64,000 nucleotides of DNA from Haliclona indistincta (taxonomy: Eukaryota > Porifera > Demospongiae > Haplosclerida > Chalinidae). The notes beneath the pieces are model-generated. The model was given only the letters and a program-made list of their open reading frames with translations, ran no database searches and was not told where the DNA came from. Location: positions 4,454,547 to 4,518,546 of the forward strand of contig OZ024791.1 in NCBI GenBank assembly GCA_964017065.1. Direction: 5' to 3'. Below, piece by piece: positions 1 through 11,128 of this stretch. The position numbers and the translations under genes are program-made. The number at the start of each line of letters is the position of its first letter. The first letter of the stretch is position 1.

Positions 1-62
1 AAGAAGAAGTGTATGTAACAGAATAACGTTTATGATTAAAGTAAAACAATGAATACTTTTTA

Positions 63-3000
63 GGGTGAAGCTTGCTTGTGTAAGTTGTGAGTGTACTCTC
101 AGACCAAATGACACAGTCTACTTACCGTGCCCTGAACATCATATGTTCTGCAATCCTTGTATTAAAGACGCATGGAAGAAAGGAGAACGTAATTGCATTA
201 AATGTCAAGTTTTTATTCCTTTGGAGTCCAAGACAAAAGTACCAGAATCAATAAGGTAAACAATCTATCAGCATTGATTTACAATAAAAACTATACATTT
301 TTAGGAGAAAATTAGAAAATTATGGTCGACTTCAGCAAAACTGTCGTGATTTCTTCATGGAATTTGTGACAGATATTTGCTCTTCATCTTATAATTTCCA
401 AAAGCCAGATCGATCATTTGTTAAAGAACTGATGAAAATAGTATTCAGTATGGGAGAATCAGATGAATACAAGGAACTCTTTCCAGTTGAAGAAAGCAAG
501 GAATCGAGTTGTCCCATCATCAGATCATTTTTACTCCAGTTTCTTCTTGAGATAAGGTACAGAAAACTACTTGTATAATGTGAAAGTTTGAAGGTGTAGG
601 CTCAAAATGAGAAATTACTAGCAGTTTAGCCATATTTCTGATTTCTGTTATTAGGCAAACTGCCAAATTTTACATTGTTTTGTATCACAGTATTCTTTGA
701 TGTAATTTTTATTTTCACAGCCCAGAAGAAGTAAAAGAGCATATTCAGAAGTACCTTGATTTTGTACATGAGAAGGCTGGACGACAGTTTGTTGTGAATG
801 ACATGGATCTCTATCTGCTGTGCATCAAGTGCATGGAGGTAACATGATGTTTATGAACACAATACTCAATATAATTTTATACTCAGGATCGATTCTACAA
901 AAAATACATTGAAATTTCGCAAGTACGAAAAAAACTGGCATTCACTAATCAGTGCTTGCTAGATGTGCTGCCTCGTATTTCTGATGATGGTGAAATGATA
1001 GTTTTAGAAAGAAGGAAGGATGTCCACTACTTAGAATTAGTAGCTAAATTACGTTTTGGACTATGTGTGGCTGCAGACTTGTTCTATACCTACTACTGGT
1101 TCAGTGAAAACATCCATGAACTAAATCATTATGAGAAGGAGGCTCTTGAGGAGTTGTTTGCTTCAATAAAACAAATTTGTCACGACAAAGGTGTCAAGAT
1201 TGAACCAGGTCACTTTTTAGTGAAGCAGATTGTGAGACAGTATGGGTTTCCTTGCCTAGAGAAATTGTGTCAACTGGAGGAATTTGAGAAATGGATTATG
1301 CCAGCAGGAATTAGCAACAAACAGGTAACACAGCATGCATAACAACATTTCAATGTTTCCTTAAAAGTGTATGAAATTGTCTTGCTCATCTTTCAATACC
1401 AGTATACCATCATTCATGTAATCTCCTGCCATTTTATTCATGCAACAATGTTGCTTTGAATTATTATTACACACTGTGTGATTTTTGTTGCAGGCAACTA
1501 TCAGCGCGTTTTCACTGGAGCCAAAAACGGTTTTTGGACCATTATGCTCTAGCGGACAGAGCTGTTCCAAACCGCTCTGTTCCGATCAAAATAGGAGCTG
1601 GTCGAAAACCCAATAAAACCAGTTCTAGAGCTGTTCTGTGCTAATGTAAATAGAATCGTTCTACGGCTGAGTGCCAGCGCACATATTCCGGCAAAGTGCT
1701 AAACAGGTCGTAAGATGTGCGCTAGTAACAAACTCGACCATTAGGTCGGATTCAGCAACCAAAAACACGCTCCTTTTGGTTCTTGCTTTCCTGGCAATGT
1801 CAAGGTTCGCCTTAATTAGACATCGTGCGCTGACTTTCTGGGCAGTTCTAGTAGCTCAGGCTACAGGGAGCAGCTAGCGGCAACGATCATTTTGCTCAAT
1901 CGACCTTGTGTGAGCTCATGTGAGTGGGTTGAACAGGAAATAAATTAGTTATTACACACCGCTCATGCAATATCCGATTTATATGACCACACCCTCAGTC
2001 GTATAAATCGGATATTGGGTGTAAATAGTAGTTATATACCGATCAGGAGGTGTTTAAGCGATTTAAAGCCCGCGGGCGTAGCCCAAGGGCTTTAAATGCT
2101 TAAACACCGGCTGTGAGGTATATTAGGGAGACACGGTAGTGTCTCCCTATGTAGGGATGAACGAGAAAACAAGATGGCGGCTACATACAATGTATTAGCG
2201 TTCAAGCGCTGATATTTCGCCTGGTGTTGAATTTTAGACGTCTTTAGACACTTAGATCTGCTCTCTGGCGTTGCCCCATCTTACAGCAGCAAGGAGATTG
2301 CTCGAAATTGTTCCTAAAGTGACGAACCTGTAAACGGTGAAAATCGAGTTTCGTCATCTTCGTTTTCTTCTTTCTTCTTTCTTTCTTTCTTTCTTCTTTC
2401 TTCAACTCGCCTAGCACCTTTACGCGAGCAGTGCCGAGACCAAAACATCCACGAACAGTCGTGAAATTGGTTATCTTTTACTTTAGATATAGTACAGTCA
2501 TTTTAAGCCCAAAAAGGGTCAAACCTAAAACTAATTGCAACACAAATGGTTTTATGCTTTTCTAGTACAGAATTGCTTGCTCTATAACATACTAAAAGTC
2601 TCGATGAATCCTATGAGGGGAAATACTAAAAATAGCATTATTTGTAATTTTTAATTAGCGCATCTCATTATAATCTTGATTTTCAAAATTTATTAACCAA
2701 AATGATGTTTAACAAAGTTCTTGAATGCTGCATTACATAATCATAATCAAAAGTGTATTCACATAATTATTTCATTGTGACTAAGTTACTATATTATCGT
2801 GTGAAAAAGCATCAAGTACACTGTACAAATGTTCTTTAGAGCTATAGGGGAGGATCATAGCTGCTCTATATCGAACTTGAAATAATTATAAACAGCATTA
2901 TAGACATTGTACACTAGCCACACAGATCTAAAGCCAATAACTATAATAATCAATGGGTTATTTGTATTGCACTTGTATAATATCGGCAATCTAAAATTCT

Positions 3001-6000
3001 GAGCCACCTGATGCACAGCCATCAATGCCTCCTACAGTCCTGCTGTAGATATAGATACTTTGATAAAAATAACTTTTAGCATACACTTAGAAATAACCTA
3101 GCTCATTGTGAAACATTTAGTGCTGTATCCTAGAGTAGTGGACAAAATGGACTCAACATTAAGGATAACTATTTTGCTACACTGCTAAATTGTAGTTGCA
3201 TGTGTAAAGGATTATGCTGAATAAGCTATTTATCATTCTCTTAAGTCACACAACTACTACGATTATTATAGCTAAGACAAGACTGTTTTTAATACTACTA
3301 TAGCACTTTAAATTCATAATACTATAGCACTCTAAGGCTGCTAGTTATACTACAATAACACTCTAAGCCTGCTTATAGCACTTCAAGACTGCCTTTATAC
3401 TGCTATACCACTGAGACTGCCTATATACTGCTATACCACTCTGAGACTGCCTTTATACTGCTATACCACTGAGACTGCCTATATACTGCTATACCACTCT
3501 GAGACTGCCTTTATACTGCTATACCACTCTGAGACTGCTGTTATACTGCTATACCACTCTAAAACTGTAATTGTTATACTGCTATACCACTCTGAGACTG
3601 CTGTTATACTGCTATACCACTCTAAGACTGTTGTTATACTGCTGTACCACTCTGAGACTGCTGTTATACTGCTATACCACTCTGTGACTGCCTTTATACT
3701 ACTATACCACTCTGAGACTGCCTATATACATGTACTGCTATAACACTCTGAGACTGTTGTTGTACTGCTATACCACTCTGAGACTGCTGTTATACTACTA
3801 TGCCACTCTACGACAGCTTTTATACTACAGTGTACTATACCACTCTGAGACTGCTGTTATACTACTATGCCACTCTAAGACAGCTTTTATACTACTGTAC
3901 CACTCTAAGACTGCCCTCTAGCTACTGTAATACTCTAAGATTGCCCTCTAGCTACTGTACCACTCTAAGACTGTCTCCTAGCTACTATACCCCTCTAAGA
4001 CTGCCCTCTAGCTTTTACTTGTACTCTACAACAGTAACCGTTTGGCTTTACCATTGTATTTGCACTACTCTAAGACTAACATTGTGTTGTAATTATGCTA
4101 CTCTTTGTGCTCTAGCTATAATGCACTGTGGTACTGCTATTGTGCTTTAGTTGCTACTAGACTGATTTTGTAGTCTAACATGCAGTTACCGAATTGGTAT
4201 ACAATGTTAAATAACTCAAAATACTGTAGTTAGCGTCTTGCACAACAGTTCCTGGCTTACAAAGAGTAAGAAAGAATGAGTTATAATAGTATTTTTGTAA
4301 TAAAATATCAAAAACCTTATGTTTGATTCATACTGTGCACTTAGTTGAAACAATTGAGGTAACTAATTAATTATTCATAAGTCAACAAAAATGCTAAATT
4401 CTGCCACTTTCCCTAAAGAGACTTCTTGAGGTCTAGTAGCATGTTGTAGACAATTACTATCAACACCAAAAACATTCATAAACCTTTGTGTTGTGACTAA
4501 TTATTAAATAGAAAGTGTAACAACTCATTAATATTCATGATATAACAAAAATGCTAATTTCTTGTATTTCCCCCAGTGAGATTCTTCGAGACTTTTGATA
4601 TGTTGTAGACCATGTCTTACTCTATCAAAAAATGTTGTAAACTTTTGTGTTGCAATTTGTTTGAGGTCTAACTATAAAATGACTGTACTAATACCCCCCT
4701 CGAATATGCGTGGGTTAATTAATTGACACCTCGAGGTGTCAATTAATTAACCCACGCATATTCGAGGGGGGTATCTAAAGTAAAAGATAACCGTGAAATT
4801 CTCCTGGCATGTGCCTTTTGAGCTTTGTTTTTAGCGTAACGGCGATCTAAGTTCCGCGATTTCTCGATCGTGATCCATTGTCAGCTTAGTGTTAGACGCC
4901 ATTATTGTGATTGCGCAATACGCACGTGACCAATTAGCAATGGGTAGTGCACGTGACCAAGCAGCTAAAGTATCGCTGCGCCGTGTGGATGATTGGATCA
5001 CTATCACGGAGAACACACACCCGGCATTTGTCTGGAGTCTTCGAAAAACGGTAAGCTCGTGTAGGATCGCCATTCTGCACTTGCCAGATAGTTATAACCG
5101 CCGTGTAGATCTACAAGCAAGTGTGGGCGAGGCTCGTATGCACTGCATGCATGCGTAGGCGACTAGGCAGACCTGATACTAGGCAGACCTGATATATGAT
5201 TTTAGCTACAAGTTTAAGAAAAGCCATCAACAACAGGAATACTAAACTAATGGTGGAAACAAAGACTTCTCCGTACATGCATGATATTGAACTGCACTTC
5301 ACTAAAAAGAAAAAAGGACACAAACAAGAAATTAAAAAGATTTCTATCGAAATCAAAAGGATGTAGTGATGAAGAAATCTACCACTGGTTCACAATGTAA
5401 ACCAAGCATAGAATGGTAACACGATTGACTTGCTAACAGACCATAGATCCCTACATCTGTGGCTGTACATAATATTTTGTCACAAGCTGAATTCTATTCA
5501 AAGTGTCAGTCAACAGTAAATAGCTTAACTAGCTATAGTCTGGCCACAGCAGCCACTGATGTAGGGATCTATGGTCTGTTAGCAAGTCAATCGTGTTACC
5601 ATTCTATGCTTGTTCCTTGTTGGTTTACATTGTGAACCAGTGGTAGATTTCTTCATCACTACATCCTTTTGATTTCGATAGAAATCTTTTTAATTTCTTG
5701 TAACTACTTTAAACCATAGTGCGCTGCTTGCCTGAGGTCTAGCTGGCTATCTTACGTCGCAGGAAGACCGCAGAGCAGCCCGAGCGCCGTTTCTTTGTGG
5801 ATTCTCGAATGCGGCGGCCATCTTGAAACGCGTGCGGGCTGTACACGATTTATAGCCCTCATTAACGCTCGTTACATCAAAGAGAATTATTCATACTATG
5901 GTTTAATAACATATACATAACATGGCCATGAGGGTTATAAATAGATCATGGGGAATCTTTGATGTCTGGGTCATTAATTGGTAGTGTTATAGCTTCAATG

Positions 6001-9000
6001 AATTTTTTGCAATTTGCTTTCCTTGAAAACACACATGCAAAACATAATAAAGTGCATGTATTGTGTATATGCAGGATCGTGGACTGAAAGGAATGGACAC
6101 GTTTGCAGTGCATGGCTCTGAGTATGCAGCACTGCGAACAAAAATAGTGTATGCTTCTCAAGAAATAACAACAGATATATCTCAAATTCAGGTATTTCAT
6201 AAATTCATATATCTTGTATATTTACCTCTAGTCTCGTAAGCAGGCCACTCCATCTGGGGTGAAGATGCTTAACTCACAGTGTTTCACTTAATAAAGTCAT
6301 GAAAATTTGTTTTTCTACAGGATAGTCAAATCATTCCAGCTGTTCTTGCTGTATTCAGACGCCTAACCTACCTGAAAGAAGAAAATGAGAGACACTTACA
6401 GTCTGACATAAAAATTGTATGCACTAATTTTTATAGTGTATACAGTAGTGTGAAATTTTTAATGTAGAGAATCGCTAATCTGAGGCAATTTCTCTCTGAT
6501 CACAAGTTTATTACACCAGAGGTGATCATTAATAAAAAATGACTTCAAAAATAATATTATGCTTTAAGCACAGATGGCAGATATTATGTTAGGAAAACCA
6601 GATGAAGAATCTGTAGCAGATTCAATATTGTTTGTTCCATGGAAAGAAGTGCTAGATAATCTTCTTGGGAGTATAGTAGTCCATATTGTAACTGTACTAG
6701 CATCTCGCAAAGATCAAGTGTTATTGACTCCTTTGGTTAAACTCTTAACTGAACCTGGATCATTGAAGGTACAATAATTGTACAGATGCTACATGACTTA
6801 TATTTTTCACAGGATATGTATGTTCCAACAATGGATGATGATCCAGTGGATGTGGTAGTTAGCAACATAGGTAGAAGCAGGGACACTCATTGGAGTGAGT
6901 CACAGTTTTTGTTTATGAAAGAGACAAAACAAGTTATAGTTTGCTTTTGTTTTTATAGAGTGCCCAAATGGACACAGCTACTTTGTTCAAAATGTATGTT
7001 TTTATTACATTGCTTGATTCTGTTATTTTATTTTTGTCTACTATATAGTGTGGAAGACCTGTTGTAGGCACGATAAAATGTTTCTGTGGCGCTGCAATTG
7101 GAGGAATAGCCATGCATGTACCTAGAGATGACAATACAAAAGTTGATTTAAAGTAAGACTACTGTATGTAAACAATGTTTCATGCCACATTTACGAATTA
7201 AAAATAATAGGAGTGCACATACAAAATGTGGACACTGTCTGGGCAATGCTCGAGACCAATCATCTAATCCATCTCCACAACGTGATCTGCAACCAATAGC
7301 TCATGCAATTCTTCGTCTTATATTGCATGCAACATGTTCTTGGGTTGCACTTTCAGGACAAAAGGTATCAAAATTTCATTACCGTAATATTGTATGCAAT
7401 AACCATGGCATGCACGCATACTAACTAGGCATATGACTTACAATAACATCGAGAACAAAGCCAAGGGATCAACACAATGTAGAAACCCCAAAAAGCCAAG
7501 TAGACCTGAAGGTTTCTATACTGCATAGGTCTAATTGTTGGTTGAGGTTTCAGGTTTCTAACTGATTTAGACCACTAATATCTAAATGATGCTAGACTTG
7601 AATTTCATTGCAATTGTAGAAGAGTGGTTATGTTCCATACAACTTTTTTCTGCACGGCATAGCAGTAATGCAACCATTTATCTATGGTGGAGCATTGAAA
7701 TGTGGTTTTTTGAAGTGTTACAAAACCGTCAAATGCTACTCTTTTTGTGTCATTTATTTATAGGCTCCATGTGAAGGTCTTGTGGCAGGGGTTATACCAA
7801 CTGTTGAACTACGGAAAATACTAGATTTCTTTTGGCATCATCTTGAAAGAGACTTAGAGATTCTTTGCAGCGCCATAGGAAAAAGTTATGATGAGTCTGC
7901 TCTGCTGGTTCACATTATTATACATAATATATTAAAGACTGATGCAACCACCGGTTAGAATTCTATCATGATCATACTTTTATGTCTATGCATTGTGCTC
8001 AGATGGTCTGGATGTAACACTTTCTACAATGTCAGCACGGATGGCATGGGAGAAAGCTTTTGACAATGCCTACATCAAACCAATAGTTGACGTAAGTTTG
8101 AGAATCATTTTTCATTTTTTCTATTATCACACAGGAATTGGAAGCAAACATACAGAAAATTCAGCAAAGTATCATGAATGATAGTAGCCATGGTATGTGA
8201 GTATTTATTAAGGTTACTATTTTTGCTTATATCTATTAGATCATGGGCAGTTGTTTCAAGTAGTATATGAGAAGGATACTAAACATAGAGGAGAAATAGA
8301 AGCCCATATTTGGTCATACAGGCCCAGAATTAGTATAAAGCATCTTGTGCAGTCCATGCAACGAGAAAAAACAGCTACAAAGGATATGTCAGCACTAAGA
8401 GAATTTTTAGTACAGGTAATGGATGCTTGCAAACAAAACCTATTCTATCCAGTGGCATAGGAACCAGTGGGTGAAAGCTCCTGCCCACTAAGTTTTAGAA
8501 AGAGCTCAGCCTCTTCAAACTACTGGATTATAGCAACAGTAGAAATAAGCAAAAAATACAGCCTAAGGCAACATTTTTTGATGTCTCTGTGTTAGTGTGA
8601 AAATTGTATCAATTAACAATATTTTTTCGTTTCACTCCACTGGTTGTCAGCATAGAGTGTGTAGTATGGATAATTACACCGTCTACCATGTACCCTTTTA
8701 TTTTTTCTGCAGGAACCTCTCTTAAAGGCAGTTCAATATCTTCCTGATATTGTAGTGTTGCAACGTCAGTTGTACGACATGTGTAATCATCGTCTTGACT
8801 TGCCTGATGCCGAAAAAATTACCATGCGTTCATTCCTCAGTACCCATATCAGCAAAGGTAAATAAACAACCACAATGCACAGTGCATAATTATTTTATTT
8901 TATGTGATTTTTCTCAGATCACCAGCGTGATCAATTTCGAGGAATGGTTAGAAGCTTCTGTTGTGCATGGAACCTTGTAAGACATGAACTATTGAGCTTC

Positions 9001-11128
9001 TGTAAGTTGTGATACATACCCTTTTCACAAATTACTTGTATTTATGAATAGCATCATCTCCTGTGCCACCACAATATGGTGAAGTAGTATTGACTGAAAA
9101 TCAACCAGTAGGATTCTTCATACCAGCAGAAAAGGGGCCAGGACAGTGTAGTACTGCTTTGTCCAACTATTTGGCAAGGCTTCAAAACGACTTCATTGAG
9201 TCTTCATGGAGTAAAATTGGAGATGACAAATTTGAGTGAGAATCATCTATTTTTACCAAAGCCATGAGTTACAAGCACACAACTGAACATAACAAAGGCA
9301 TTACATCGAAGCGTGCACAGCTGTCTGTTTTGGTATCTTTTTAAAAGAATTTTGTGATGTGTTCTCAACTGTCTTATAGCATCTTGTGGAGACCATGCAA
9401 GCAATTGCTTGTCATGAATGATAATTTCAAAAGCTTTCGTTACCAATGATTCAAAAAGTATTTAGCTTACATAAAAAAGCTGAAAGTCTTGAGTTTCGTC
9501 ACCTGTCACTTTTGTGAACTTAAGACTGCTGTTTATATGAGCACGATGCTTACTACCTATCCTGCAGCATGTGCAGTGATCTGCAAGGCAAGTAAATGTC
9601 TACATGCTGGCCATAGTCATTGTGCTATTTAGACTGCCGAGACCTTATAGTTTAGTATTAGGATTTCACCATTTATAGCTACACCACACACGATATGTCT
9701 CAATGAGCTCCTGATTATTTTAATTACACGTTACTGCAGTTCGCAACAAAATTTCCGCACCTGTATACTATACACATCACTAATACCATACTGGCATGTT
9801 ACTAGGCGCATGCGCTTATATTTCCACAGCAAAAAATATGTGCTTATATGTGAGATGCGCCCAATAAAGAATGCTCTTTTTCAAATGCAGTTGTATTGAG
9901 CGCTGTAGCAAACATGTGCTTAACAAGTGATATGCGCCTATACGCGAGCTGCACCTAATAGTGTGCCAGTACAGTACTGTGATCTTATATTACTACTGCT
10001 TATGTTATTTTTTAGCAAAGACAGATACCGACTGCATCTCAGCAGACTTCAGAGTTGTCATGTGATCGACTATGAGCAGCAACTTATTCATGTTGTCATG
10101 ACTCATTGCAAGTACTCCTTGAAAATTGGATTTGGAGACGATGTAACTTACGACTATGCAAGTCTGGAAAAACACATACTGGATCGATTTGTTCATGGAA
10201 AGCCTCTGATAGATGTAGATATTCCTCTCTTGGCTTTTAAGTCCGATATATTGAAGACTACTGTGTTTAGTCATGTTCGTAAAGCCATCCCACAGGTTTG
10301 AATTTTTGTGACTTCATTATTTTGCAGTCCATGAGAATATTTTAATGATATTAGGATAAGCTTACAAGAGCAGCTAAGCAAGAGATAAGGAGAGAAGTTC
10401 TACTAAAGCAATGCCTTCAAGAGTCTATTGACATGCTCACTGTAGCCATGGGCTTCTTACACACCACTAGTGCTAGTTCAGAAGTATTGTTGAGTCGCTA
10501 TGTAAAGAACCTTAGAATGGGAAAAGAATTTGCACCGAAGGTATTTCTTCAACACAGTACACAAACCAGCATTATTTATCTCAATGACATGCAGATCCAG
10601 CAACATTGTCAATTGAAACATGTTCTGTCATTGTGGAGATCATTGAATATTGAACAGGCTCGCCAACTCACACAAGGAAATGAAGTGAGCTCATAGTCCA
10701 TATGGATGAGAAATTAATCAGGGTTTTCATTTTATATAGGATCCCTTTCCAAAAGTCAGTCCTGAATTTAAGACAGTTCTTGATGACGATGAAAAAAAGA
10801 AATTGGATACAAGTCTGACTCCATATGATCTGGACCTGTTCATGGAAGCTTTGTACGAGTTCATTGTAACGTATGTAATGATTGATTGTCAATCTTACGA
10901 AGCTGAAGAAGAGTAAGCCTTTGAATTAAAGTTTGAACACTTTGTGCTAACTTGTAATTTTTCAGACTGGTAGAAACATATGAAACTGTACGTGAGTATC
11001 ACAACCTGGACTTGATTCCGGGTTTTGCTGAAAAGTTTCCCAAGGAGTTCAACGTAAGCCACATTGTGGAGATCTGGAAGTATACAGTGATCTACCAGAT
11101 GAAGCAGCGAAGAAAGGGAGCACTTTGA
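63..11128 (+). CDS. RNF213: RNF213/mysterin-like E3 ubiquitin ligase, 5'-partial (C-terminal ~1,200 codons)
   Basis: The visible part starts at the RING finger (cysteine pairs CVSC, LPCPEHHMFC, CNPC, NCIKC in the first exon). It continues through the long helical C-terminal region and includes an RZ-type zinc finger (WKCPNGHSYF at 6890-6993, then CGRP, CFCGAAIGG and CGHC at 7049-7230), a signature of RNF213 and ZNFX1. RNF213 is a giant cytosolic AAA+ ATPase and ubiquitin ligase; its AAA core would lie upstream of the window. About 1,200 codons from RING to stop agrees with the human distance. Exons: 63-255, 305-556, 721-838, 887-1324, 6075-6191, 6321-6416, 6468-6521, 6574-6768, 6813-6894, 6959-6993, 7049-7152, 7211-7364, 7764-7953, 8003-8091, 8135-8192, 8240-8415, 8713-8857, 8918-9001, 9052-9235, 10016-10295, 10355-10540, 10595-10684, 10740-10870, 10966-11128. 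All junctions keep frame. The 1325-6074 intron is unusually long and full of repeats. Confidence 0.9.
1950..2150. repeat. Cluster of three consecutive hairpins in RNF213 intron
   Basis: Three inverted repeats lie in a row. The first pairs caatatccgatttatatgac (about 1968-1988) with gtcgtataaatcggatattg (about 1998-2017). The second pairs 2049-2071 with 2087-2108 (ggtgtttaagc and its complement), with outer tatacc/ggtata at 2035-2040 and 2117-2122. The third is agggagacac/gtgtctccct at 2125-2148. They look like small foldback elements (MITE-like). No target duplications were recognised and no coding was seen. Confidence 0.7.
3287..4110. repeat. Degenerate minisatellite (unit about 22-30 bp)
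   Basis: Tandem array of irregular units built on 'tatactgctataccactctgagactgc', with variants such as ctaagactgccctctagctac towards the right end. It lies inside the 2469-4792 transposon. The short tyrosine/leucine-rich ORFs that cross it in two frames result from the repeat period and are not genes. Confidence 0.85.
4691..4774. repeat. Perfect 84-bp palindrome without spacer
   Basis: Positions x and 9465-x are complementary for every base from 4691 to 4774. The centre is ctcgag at 4730-4735, and the ends read ataccccccc-like on the left and ggggggtat on the right. The intact left terminus of the surrounding transposon has no counterpart to it. It is therefore best read as a small hairpin element inserted in the right terminal repeat, with a TA at each edge. 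Confidence 0.9.
5324..5701. repeat. Long inverted repeat, arms ~140 bp
   Basis: The left arm (5324-5465) pairs almost perfectly with the right arm (5550-5701). The loop is about 84 bp. The right arm has a roughly 10-bp extra insertion within gcttgttccttgttgg compared with gcttggtttac in the partner arm. It would fold into a long hairpin in the RNF213 pre-mRNA. No open frame and no clear target duplication were found. Confidence 0.85.
5709..5946. repeat. Overlapping short inverted repeats next to the 5324-5701 hairpin
   Basis: ttaaaccatagt (5709-5720) pairs with actatggtttaa (5895-5906), and gatttatagccctcat (about 5848-5863) pairs imperfectly with atgagggttataaat (about 5928-5942). The two pairs interlock, as expected for degraded or nested foldback elements. 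The segment between is GC-richer and includes gcggcggccatcttg. Confidence 0.55.

Larger units (their letters stand above)
2469..4792. mobile_element. Non-autonomous DNA transposon, 2.3 kb, 8-bp target duplication
   Basis: The left end reads ggttatcttttactttagat (2469-2488), and its exact complement closes the element at 4773-4792. The direct repeat gtgaaatt flanks both ends (2461-2468 and 4793-4800), a perfect 8-bp target-site duplication. The inverted repeat goes on for 16 more bases (left 2490-2505, right 4675-4690), but on the right it is split by an 81-bp palindrome. The interior holds a minisatellite and AT-rich sequence with no transposase-like ORF, so the element is non-autonomous. An 8-bp duplication fits hAT, P or Merlin superfamilies; the GG start favours Merlin only weakly. 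Confidence 0.85.

Noticed and set aside
3730..4150. Tyr/Leu-rich ORFs of 63 and 116 codons
   Set aside because: They cross a degenerate minisatellite inside a transposon, in overlapping frames, with no domain.
4831..5158. Overlapping 80-90 codon ORFs in a GC-richer part of the RNF213 intron
   Set aside because: No domain recognised and both strands equally open; more likely CpG-rich repeat sequence than a nested gene.
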